Shown here: piece by piece, positions 1 to 5,043 of the stretch | Numbering within the stretch: the stretch's first letter is position 1 | Layout of the letters: the number at the start of each line of letters is the position of its first letter | Assembly: GCA_913020235.1 (NCBI GenBank) | Contig: CAJWBT010000097.1 | Span: 1-7,923 of the forward strand | Direction of reading: 5' to 3' | Source: an uncultured Chloroflexota bacterium | GTDB lineage: Bacteria > Chloroflexota > Dehalococcoidia > UBA3495 | DNA: 7,923 bases | Notes under the pieces: model-generated | What the model saw: the letters and a program-made list of their open reading frames with translations, nothing else | What the model was told of the DNA's origin: nothing | The model's database searches: none | Made by a program: the position numbers and the translations under genes

Positions 1-1
1 C

Positions 2-277
2 CTCGGAAAGGCGGGAGTGCCCTGCGGTCCGACCCTGAACGCCGAGGACATCTACCGCGACCCCCAACTGGCGGCGCGAGAGATGATCGTGACCCTGGAA
101 CACCCGGTGCGTGGACCTTTCATGATGCCCGGTTGCGCGATAAAGCTGTCGGACTCACACGCTGAGACGCGGATCGCGCCGGGGCTGGGCCAGCACACCG
201 ATGAAGTGTTGAGGGAGCTGCTGGACTTGGGCGAGGAAGAACTGGCAGAGCTACGGGAGCAGCATCTTATCGCGTGA
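2..277 (+). CDS. CaiB/BaiF (family III) CoA-transferase, C-terminal part only
   Basis: The reading frame is open from the left edge and ends at TGA 275-277, leaving 91 residues of a protein whose start lies outside the window. The visible sequence opens with LGKAGVPCGPTLNAEDIYRDPQ, where 'AGVPCGP-N...D...DPQ' is the well-known C-terminal signature of family III CoA-transferases, followed by the usual R-G-PF-MPG strand and a 'PGLGQHTDEVLRELL' ending. These enzymes move CoA between a CoA-thioester and a free organic acid; the catalytic Asp lies in the missing N-terminal part, so the substrate cannot be told. Full-length members are near 400 residues, so roughly three quarters is missing. The gene converges on the dienelactone hydrolase, with a strong hairpin between them. 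The internal GTG at 17 is only a valine codon and not a start. Confidence 0.93.
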   Translation, partial: LGKAGVPCGPTLNAEDIYRDPQLAAREMIVTLEHPVRGPFMMPGCAIKLSDSHAETRIAPGLGQHTDEVLRELLDLGEEELAELREQHLIA

Positions 278-365
278 CCGGATGCCCTAACTTTCGCCAA
301 CGCCGGACGGTAGCAGCGCCCGTGGCGATGGATTGTCCAACGCTGTCCTGTAAGCGTTGATTTGA

Positions 366-393
366 TAAGGGACTCCCGTATGGGAGTCCCTTA
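366..393. terminator. Perfect 12-bp hairpin between convergent genes
   Basis: TAAGGGACTCCC (366-377) is an exact reverse complement of GGGAGTCCCTTA (382-393), with a four-base GTAT loop. It lies 88 bases after the stop of the CoA-transferase and 65 bases after the stop of the oppositely oriented hydrolase, so it can serve both. Neither side has a proper run of T, so intrinsic termination is inferred from position and stem strength only. A protein-binding palindrome is the alternative. Confidence 0.5.
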
Positions 394-458
394 CGCGCCA
401 GCTACGACGGATGTCAGGCCGGGCATACCAAAACGGCTGTCCCGGTGTTGGCGAGCCC

Positions 459-1226
459 TTAAGCCTGGAGGTGCTTGCCGAAGAACTCAAATGTCTTCTT
501 CCAGGAGTCCATTGCCTGTTCAGGCCGGTAGTTGGCCCGGTCGTAGTACCAGAAGCCGTGCGGGGCGCCGTCGTACCGGTGGAACTCGTAGTGTTTGCCT
601 TGCTTCTTCAGCTCCGCCTCATGCTGGTTCACGAGGTCCGGTGACGGGCTCTGGTCATCGTTGCCGAAAAGGCCCAGCATCGGGCACGAAAGGCCCGCGG
701 TGTAGTCTATGGGTGAAACCGGCTGTTGCTCCGTAAGCTTATCCGGCGCCATCACCACGTTGCCCCCCCAGCATTCCACCAGGGCGTCGAAACTCTTCGT
801 CCGGCAGGTTACCATGAAGGCATGTCGACCACCGGAGCAGGTCCCGATGATCCCAACGCGGCCGTTACTGATGGGCAGGGACCGCAGATAGTCCGCCGCC
901 GCGTTGCAGTCTCCTAGTACAACGTCGTCGGATGCACCGCCAGCGGCGCGGGCCGTCGCCGCCATCTCTTCGGGCGTTCCGTCGCCGAACCTCTGGTAGA
1001 GGTTGGGGCAGATCACCAGGTACCCATGCTCGGTGAACCGCCGGGAGAACTCCCGGTACAACTCGTCCCAACCCGGGAGGTGATGCACCATTACGATCCC
1101 GGGGAAGGGCCCCGGTCCTAAAGGACGGGACACGTAAGCATTGAGCGTGTCGTTATTGTGCCCCTTGATCGTGGTAAGTTCGGCAATCATCCCGGTATAG
1201 GCGCCGGTGTTCCACTGGTTCCACAT
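459..1226 (-). CDS. Dienelactone hydrolase family protein (alpha/beta hydrolase)
   Basis: A 255-residue protein, the normal length for the family. The alpha/beta-hydrolase core is clear: strand and oxyanion region FPGIVMVHHLPGWDE (41-55), the nucleophile elbow IGTCSGGR with Cys130, the acid in FGNDDQSP (Asp190/191), and the catalytic His in GAPHGFWYY (His223). A Cys nucleophile in G-x-C-x-G-G is characteristic of dienelactone hydrolases, which open cyclic ester (lactone) rings such as dienelactone in chloroaromatic degradation; most genomic homologues have unknown substrates. No signal peptide is seen, so it is probably cytoplasmic. The ATG at 1226 is preceded on the minus strand by GGAGGAG six bases or so upstream, a strong ribosome site that decides the start over the internal Met13. 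It lies 131 bases after the small gene at 1358-1621 and might be read with it. Confidence 0.92.
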   Translation of the reverse strand: MWNQWNTGAYTGMIAELTTIKGHNNDTLNAYVSRPLGPGPFPGIVMVHHLPGWDELYREFSRRFTEHGYLVICPNLYQRFGDGTPEEMAATARAAGGASDDVVLGDCNAAADYLRSLPISNGRVGIIGTCSGGRHAFMVTCRTKSFDALVECWGGNVVMAPDKLTEQQPVSPIDYTAGLSCPMLGLFGNDDQSPSPDLVNQHEAELKKQGKHYEFHRYDGAPHGFWYYDRANYRPEQAMDSWKKTFEFFGKHLQA

Positions 1227-1357
1227 GATCTCCTCCGTTTATTGAAGATGGAGTTTGAGGGCTCTTACGGGTGACTCGCGAGCAATCGCTCATGGAACAG
1301 GCCCGAGGGTGTTTCATCACTCGGCCGCGGTTGCGCCAGGGCCGGCCCGTGGATGGT

Positions 1358-1621
1358 TCATGCCGTTGCTACCGGCTGGGCGAGGGAAATGTAAGGGTCC
1401 TGAACGGTGATGTCACCACTCTCCTTGAGGGAGTCAACGCCGGCCTGGGCGAGAATGTGCGCGCTCTTGATGTCCAGCGTCAAGTCCTTGTCCGCGACCT
1501 TCCGGGCCAGGTCATCAATCGTACACGGTCCTTGGGTCAGCCGCTCTTTGACCAATCTGGACATCACCTCGACCGAAAGGTTCGCGCACATATCATCTAT
1601 TAGGAACTGCAGAAACGACAT
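1358..1621 (-). CDS. Small protein of unknown function (87 residues)
   Basis: I do not recognise this protein. It starts MSFLQFLIDDMCANLSVEVM and is predicted by eye to be mostly helical up to about residue 65, followed by a short beta-like segment (DSLKESGDITVQDPYISL). The section TIDDLARKVADKDLTLDIKSAHILAQAGVDSLKESGDITV has the feel of a winged-helix layout (helix, helix, then a strand pair), but no DNA-binding motif is definite. Reality as a gene is supported by a Shine-Dalgarno-like GGAGAG about seven bases before the ATG, by a natural acidic/hydrophobic composition, and by a candidate promoter about 100 bases upstream. There is no signal peptide or membrane segment; the two Cys (12 and 33) are not in a known metal motif. 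Confidence 0.62.
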   Translation of the reverse strand: MSFLQFLIDDMCANLSVEVMSRLVKERLTQGPCTIDDLARKVADKDLTLDIKSAHILAQAGVDSLKESGDITVQDPYISLAQPVATA

Positions 1622-1718
1622 GCCGTATCTCTCCGAGTGCCACGCGACGGTTCGAAGTGGACCCCTCGACCAGTAAGGATTGGGACGCTATAAAGCGAGG
1701 GTCCCGTCGCACCTGCGT

Positions 1719-1746
1719 AGTATACCATCGCTTTGTCCGGTGACCA
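1719..1746 (-). promoter_or_regulatory. Candidate sigma70-like promoter for the 87-residue protein
   Basis: On the minus strand TATACT (plus 1719-1724) has five of six bases of the -10 consensus, and TGGTCA (plus 1741-1746) sits 16 bases upstream as a weak -35. Transcription would begin near 1712, giving a leader of about 90 bases to the ATG at 1621. The leader contains a possible weak fold (GGGAC at 1682-1686 with GTCCC at 1701-1705), but no riboswitch class that I recognise. Confidence 0.4.
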
Positions 1747-1783
1747 GCCCCCCTCTCCGTTGCTTGTTGAGGTGATCTCTCCC

Positions 1784-1810
1784 AGCCACCGCGGAACACC
1801 GCGGCTGGCT
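1784..1810. terminator. Strong GC hairpin downstream of the DsbA/FrnE-like gene
   Basis: AGCCACCGCGG (1784-1794) pairs with CCGCGGCTGGCT (1799-1810) over 11 bp with one bulged C and a four-base AACA loop. It lies about 80 bases beyond the stop of the minus-strand oxidoreductase gene and before the promoter of the next gene, so it probably marks the end of that transcript. On the minus strand there is no T-run, so it would be factor-assisted termination or 3'-end protection. Confidence 0.4.
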
Positions 1811-1889
1811 TTCGGTGGGTCATTGCCCCGCATGGCAGATGGGCGTTGTGGAAGCGTAAGCAGGCGTCGAGCCCAGGCTAGACCTCCGT

Positions 1890-2498
1890 CTACACCCTGC
1901 CGGCCTTTTCTACCGCCGCCTGCAGGTCTTCCAGGCTCACGTCGCCTTTCAGAAGCTCTCCTGCGATGAGATAGGTTGGCGTTCCCGCGACCCCAAGGGA
2001 TTTGGCGGCTTCATACTGTTGGAGAACCGTGTCGCGGTAATGGCGGGACGCCAGAAGGGGCGCCAATTCGGCCCAATCAAGGCCGCTCTTCTCGGCGAGG
2101 CTCTTCAACGTTTCCGCATCGCTTAGATCTGCCGCGGTCTCCCAATAGGCCCCTGCGGCCAGGTGATGAAATTTGTCATCGAGGCCTTTCTCCTTGGCGT
2201 AAACAGTGGCCTCGTGGGCCAGCATGGTGTTGGGGGACCACTGGGGATGGCGCATGACCAGCCCGGCCGCGCGGGCGCGCTGTTGCATCGCGGGACTCAG
2301 CTCGGTCTCCGTCTCACCTTCAAACAAGCGGCGGGGTTCGCCCTCAAGTGGGCGGTCGGGCCGGAGCAAGAAGGGTCCGCGGTCCACTTTGATGGGGTGC
2401 TGCCGGGAGACTCTGTCAAGCCTGGCCAGGCCGACGTAGCAGTAGGGTCAAGTGTAGTCGTACCAGATGGTAACGTCCGCGGTCCTCGATGCGTCCAT
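1890..2498 (-). CDS. DsbA/FrnE-like thiol-disulfide oxidoreductase, probable selenoprotein (UPYC active site, in-frame TGA at 2450-2448)
   Basis: Read from ATG 2498 this gives 202 residues, the usual size for the DsbA-like thioredoxin family that includes FrnE. The N-terminus is MDASRTADVTIWYDYT, then TGA at codon 17, then PYCYVGLARLDRV. Family members have 'D..CPWCY(I/V)G' at this point, so TGA replaces the nucleophilic first Cys of CxxC while the second (Cys20) remains. Downstream the frame continues with the family's 'RGPFLLRPDRPLEGEP' (39-54), the helical insertion, and the cis-proline loop GVAGTPTYLI (Pro174), which packs on the redox site. The ATG has AAGGAG four bases upstream; the GTG at 2387 that a standard caller would choose has no ribosome site and cuts off the active site. 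A stem-loop resembling a bacterial SECIS follows the TGA. No signal peptide is evident, suggesting a cytoplasmic redox enzyme as for FrnE. A nonsense mutation or sequencing error is the alternative, judged much less likely because of the exact position and hairpin. Substrate unknown. Confidence 0.87.
2415..2435 (-). promoter_or_regulatory. Candidate bacterial SECIS (bSECIS) stem-loop
   Basis: Numbering the T of the minus-strand TGA as 1, bases 16-18 (GUC) pair with 34-36 (GAC), G19 pairs with U33, U32 is bulged, and 20-23 (GCCU) pair with 28-31 (AGGC), closing a four-base GGCC loop at 24-27. The loop starts 20 nt after the TGA and begins with GG. Known bSECIS elements have an apical loop roughly 16-37 nt after the UGA with a G in its first two positions; in E. 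coli fdhF the loop GG lies at about 22-23. The bulged U also resembles the SelB-binding hairpin, although here it lies on the 3' side. It lies wholly within coding sequence (VGLARLD). Confidence 0.75.
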
Positions 2499-2502
2499 GT
2501 TG

Positions 2503-2509
2503 CTCCTTT
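2503..2509 (-). promoter_or_regulatory. Ribosome binding site that fixes the start of the selenoprotein gene
   Basis: On the minus strand AAAGGAG lies four bases before ATG 2498. It supports initiation upstream of the in-frame TGA and thus read-through of it, rather than initiation at GTG 2387, which has no comparable site. Confidence 0.75.
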
Positions 2510-2535
2510 CAATGAAAAGTGGGGTCCGTCAGAAG

Positions 2536-2564
2536 ATCCTAGACCGGCGGCTACCCGCTGGCAA
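2536..2564 (-). promoter_or_regulatory. Sigma70-like promoter of the DsbA/FrnE-like gene
   Basis: On the minus strand TTGCCA (plus 2559-2564, five of six consensus bases) is followed after exactly 17 bases by TAGGAT (plus 2536-2541, four of six). Transcription would begin near 2529, leaving a leader of about 30 bases with a good ribosome site. The gene is therefore likely transcribed by itself rather than with the upstream hemolysin III gene. Confidence 0.55.
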
Positions 2565-2575
2565 TGGGTCCCATT
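2563..2575. promoter_or_regulatory. Operator-like palindrome at the -35 box
   Basis: AATGGG-T-CCCATT is a perfect 6+1+6 dyad whose edge overlaps the -35 hexamer of the selenoprotein promoter by two bases. The one-base spacer makes an RNA hairpin unlikely, so a dimeric regulator's site is the natural reading. No regulator is assigned; it could be chance. Confidence 0.3.
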
Positions 2576-2580
2576 CTTAT

Positions 2581-2709
2581 TCAGGGCAATGGACTGAAGC
2601 GAAGCACCTTATCGGAGAACTTTTCCTCCCCCACTCGCAGGTAGCTTCCGTCGAAGGAGAAAGAGTTGGGCCAGAACAGGGAATCGCGGCCGATCTCCGG
2701 CCTGTCTTT
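2581..2709 (-). pseudogene. 3'-end relic of a secreted/beta-propeller-like protein gene
   Basis: Between an in-frame TAA (2712-2710) and TGA (2583-2581) the minus strand encodes 42 residues with no start codon: KDRPEIGRDSLFWP, then NSFSFDGSYLRVGEEKFS, then DKVLRFSPLP. The pattern 'LFWPNS-SFDGSYL-VGE-KFS...LRFSP' looks like the closing blade of a beta-propeller protein (NHL-like) and resembles, from memory, C-termini of Chloroflexota lipoproteins with such ends. No continuation is found upstream; the hemolysin III stop lies only 31 bases away. The simplest view is that a rearrangement left the last part of a larger gene here. A sequence search would be needed to confirm the family. Confidence 0.5.
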
Positions 2710-2740
2710 TTAGGAACGGGGCAAGGCCACAGGGCCGCGA

Positions 2741-3394
2741 CTAATGCAGGGCATAAAACAACACTACCAGGTAGATCACGATGGTGGCCGTGATTTGCAG
2801 GGCGTGGAACATTTCATGGTATCCGAAGACTCGCGGGAATGGGTCCGGCCGCCGCGCGCCATACGTCGCACCAGCCAGGGAAAAGAGTATGCCGCTTGAA
2901 ACGAGCATGGCGAACGCCTGCCAAGGAAGGGTAGACAGCAGCTCGGATACGGCCACGATGCCAACCCAGCCTACGGCGAGGTATAAGCCCACTCGAATCC
3001 AACGTGGCGACGCCGGCGCGGCTAATGAGGTGACCACGCCAACGCATGCCAGTCCGCCTACCACCGATAGAACAGGAATGCCCCATTCATCTCTCATGAG
3101 GGTGAGAGCGAACGGTGTGTATGCCCCGGCAATGAAAACGAAAATCACAGCGTGATCCAGCCGCCTCACCATATCTTGAAGGCGATGGCCTAACGGGAAT
3201 AGGTGATACATCGCACTTGTCCAGTAAAGCGCGATGAGACTGGCGCCGAAAACCGCTCCGCCGACCACCCCACGTGGCGAGTCGGCAGTGGACAAGAGGA
3301 ATAGCAGCGCACCCGGAGCCACGATTGCGGCTACCAGGTGCAGGTAGCCTCGGAGGACAGGCGGGGCGGTGCCATGTGTCTGGGGGTACATCAT
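2741..3394 (-). CDS. Hemolysin III / PAQR family integral membrane protein
   Basis: A 217-residue protein with about seven hydrophobic segments (near 18-36, 43-58, 82-100, 107-125, 135-152, 158-176 and 199-214), the expected size and topology of bacterial hemolysin III (YqfA-like) proteins of the PAQR superfamily. The putative metal-site residues of the family are all present: S-x3-H in TSAMYHLF (Ser60, His64), RRLDHAVIF (Asp80, His81) and the C-terminal GYHEMFHAL (His193, His197). The biochemical role of bacterial members is not settled; 'hemolysin' comes from one early study, and a hydrolase-type activity is suspected from eukaryotic relatives. Two ATGs (3394 and 3391) adjoin; neither has a Shine-Dalgarno sequence, but a TATAGT lies immediately upstream, suggesting a leaderless mRNA. 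Confidence 0.92.
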   Translation of the reverse strand: MMYPQTHGTAPPVLRGYLHLVAAIVAPGALLFLLSTADSPRGVVGGAVFGASLIALYWTSAMYHLFPLGHRLQDMVRRLDHAVIFVFIAGAYTPFALTLMRDEWGIPVLSVVGGLACVGVVTSLAAPASPRWIRVGLYLAVGWVGIVAVSELLSTLPWQAFAMLVSSGILFSLAGATYGARRPDPFPRVFGYHEMFHALQITATIVIYLVVLFYALH

Positions 3395-3398
3395 TCAC

Positions 3399-3404
3399 AC
3401 TATA
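3399..3404 (-). promoter_or_regulatory. -10-like element for a leaderless hemolysin III mRNA
   Basis: The minus strand reads TATAGT and then only GTGA before ATG 3394. A start point about six or seven bases after the -10 would fall on the ATG itself. No ribosome site and no convincing -35 are seen, a typical picture of leaderless genes in GC-rich bacteria. Inferred from spacing only. Confidence 0.4.
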
Positions 3405-3541
3405 CCGCAAACTCACCGGCGAAGGTGCCCGTCTGATCTGCCTGGACCTGGGAAAGTCCAACGGGCAACGTCGGCGGCTTAAGCCGAGGGATGTTGGAGC
3501 GTGCCAGAGGGTAATAGCAGGCCAAGGGGAAAGCGGGAACA

Positions 3542-3674
3542 CTAGTACTCAATCAACTTGGTTTTGAAAGGATGTCATTCCGAGGAGCAGAGCGACGAGG
3601 AATCTTATCGTTACGCTGAGATTCTTCGCTTCGCTCAAAATGACAATTGCAGATTTAGGTTGACTGAGTACTAG
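3542..3674. mobile_element. MITE-like element with nested inverted repeats
   Basis: CTAGTACTCAATCAAC (3542-3557) is matched by its inverse GTTGACTGAGTACTAG (3659-3674) with one mismatch over 16 bases. Inside, TGTCATT (3573-3579) and AATGACA (3639-3645) bound a second imperfect palindrome with the arms CCGAGgagcag and cttcGCTTCGCTC and internal GAATCT / AGATTC pairing. Length is 133 bp, with no coding capacity. The 'TGTCATTCCGAG...AAGAATCT...' type of core is, from my memory, a repeat widely scattered in intergenic DNA of several bacterial phyla. The outer ends begin and finish with CTAG, so a target duplication cannot be distinguished from the terminal repeat. Confidence 0.72.
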
Positions 3675-3903
3675 GAGAATTCCGGTTCAGCCTTGCGGCG
3701 CCGGTTACGAGCTTTGAAATCTGAGGTATGGTCGCGACCGGAGTAGAATCGTGTGTTCACTGCTAACAATACACGTTGGTGGTCCGCTTCCGTGGCAGAC
3801 GACGAGAACCTTGATAGCTATGACCGGAGCCGCATGATCCGCATGACTCGCATTACCGGTGCGACAAGGGCGGGGCAAGGCCAACCCGTGCTTCTGCGGC
3901 CCT
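3675..3903. other. Intergenic region, no gene seen
   Basis: Together with 3395-3541 this makes about 380 bases of non-coding DNA around the MITE-like element. Open frames on both strands lack ribosome sites and have implausible composition. No tRNA, strong hairpin or convincing promoter is seen. The part next to 3904 would hold the 3' end of the lipoprotein mRNA, but I see no clear terminator. Confidence 0.5.
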
Positions 3904-5043
3904 TTACTCGCCCAGATGTAAGATCTGCACATCGAAGATTCTCAGCCCCGTCTCGACCAGGTCCACCGAGCCGGTGTTCAGGTCGTAAAGAATGAGGCGG
4001 GAATCGGTCGAGCCCCTGAATCGTGGCTGGATCACGGCATGACCATCGTCCACGTCGAACTTGAGGAGCATCGACATCTCCTGGGGCGCATCGGGCACCG
4101 TGAATCGATGCATCACCGGGTCCGATGCCGGGTCGTCCAGCCGGAACGACCAGACCTCTCCCACCAGACTCTGGCCTTGGTAGGACATCGCCGCCCAGTA
4201 GACCACGTTGCTATCCTCGGCCATTTGCCACCAACTCGAAGGCACGTAGCCGTCGATGTCGCTCACCTCGAAGGATGCCACGATGTCAGAGGCATCCGGA
4301 TTTGACGGGTCCATCCGGGTGATCGTCGTCACCGGGTCTTCCGGGCGGGCGCCCTTCAGCCGGAGCCGGTTTTCGCTCGCGAGGACCTCTTCTTTCGCCC
4401 TAGCGTTACTCAACGGCCGCAGTGTTTGAGGGTCATACTCCGCGTAGTTTAGGGAGGTGCTGTATTTCGTGCCCACATAGAGGCGGTCGTCAATCGTTTG
4501 CGGCCTCTTGGTGTGGGGAGCATAGCTGGGCGAGGTGTAAGAGTCGATCAACGTCGCCTCACCTGTTTCTGGAACGTATAGGACCACCGCTTTGGCGTCC
4601 TTCTTGACGGTGATGTACTTGCTGCCGGTCATCTCACCGCTGGTCGAGTCGGTCAAGACGGTCCTCAGCAAGTTGGAGCTGGAATCACCATAGACCGCCA
4701 GGAACAATCCAACCATGCCGGATGCCAGCGCGGGCACCGGCTCCGGAACGGGAGTTGCGGTCGGCCTCGGTGTCGCCGTGGGCGCCTGCGTCGGTGTCTC
4801 CGGCGGGACCGGTGTGGCCACAGGCGCGAGCGTAGGCTCTTGGGTCTCCGCCGGCGTGATGGCAGGTGCAGGAACGGTGGGAGCCACCGTGGGCCCCGCC
4901 GATGTAGCTGTAGGTGCCTCACGGACCGCCGCGGAGGCACGTGTGCTAGGGGGGCTACTTTCTTGCCCGCAGCCGGCCAGAAAAAGCATTCCTACGGCCA
5001 GCCCGACTCCCAGAAGTATGCGGATGCTTGTCACTGATGTCAT
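3904..5043 (-). CDS. Lipoprotein with Pro/Thr-rich linker and C-terminal beta-rich domain
   Basis: A 379-residue secreted lipoprotein. Residues 1-24 form a signal peptide (hydrophobic ILLGVGLAVGMLFLAG) ending in the lipobox LAGC, so Cys25 would be lipidated and the protein anchored outside the membrane. Residues 31-106 are a low-complexity linker of Pro, Thr, Ala and Val (TPVPPETPTQAPTATPRPTA), a style common in Chloroflexota surface proteins. Residues 110-379 are a soluble, beta-strand-rich domain with repeated units such as 'ILYDLNTGSVDLVE', 'VLYVPETGEATLID' and 'YAEYDPQTLRPL', like blades of a beta-propeller sensing or binding module. I cannot assign a ligand. The ATG at 5043 has AGGA seven bases upstream; a TATAGT without a good -35 occurs at 5169-5174 on the minus strand. 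No obvious operon partner. Confidence 0.87.
   Translation of the reverse strand: MTSVTSIRILLGVGLAVGMLFLAGCGQESSPPSTRASAAVREAPTATSAGPTVAPTVPAPAITPAETQEPTLAPVATPVPPETPTQAPTATPRPTATPVPEPVPALASGMVGLFLAVYGDSSSNLLRTVLTDSTSGEMTGSKYITVKKDAKAVVLYVPETGEATLIDSYTSPSYAPHTKRPQTIDDRLYVGTKYSTSLNYAEYDPQTLRPLSNARAKEEVLASENRLRLKGARPEDPVTTITRMDPSNPDASDIVASFEVSDIDGYVPSSWWQMAEDSNVVYWAAMSYQGQSLVGEVWSFRLDDPASDPVMHRFTVPDAPQEMSMLLKFDVDDGHAVIQPRFRGSTDSRLILYDLNTGSVDLVETGLRIFDVQILHLGE

Noticed and set aside
1784..1812. T-box-like sequence (CCGCGG/GGAAC motifs) upstream of the 87-residue gene
   Set aside because: The order of motifs does not match a T-box antiterminator, no specifier stem is visible, and the predicted promoter lies downstream of it.
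1600..1833. Overlapping minus-strand open frames upstream of the 87-residue gene
   Set aside because: No ribosome site, unnatural composition, and they overlap the likely promoter and the start of the supported gene.
2448..2450. TGA in the DsbA/FrnE-like gene as an ordinary nonsense mutation making a pseudogene
   Set aside because: It is the only interruption, lies exactly on the catalytic Cys codon, and is followed by a bSECIS-like hairpin at the right distance; the rest of the gene is intact with promoter and ribosome site.
2688..2711. Intrinsic-terminator-like hairpin on the plus strand (GGCCG/CGGCC then TTTTT)
   Set aside because: No plus-strand gene lies upstream to terminate, the stem is only five bases, and the sequence is accounted for by the coding relic on the opposite strand.
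3753..3995. 80-residue plus-strand open frame
   Set aside because: Overlaps the 3' end of the lipoprotein gene on the other strand, has no ribosome site, and ends in Arg/Pro/Ser-rich sequence.
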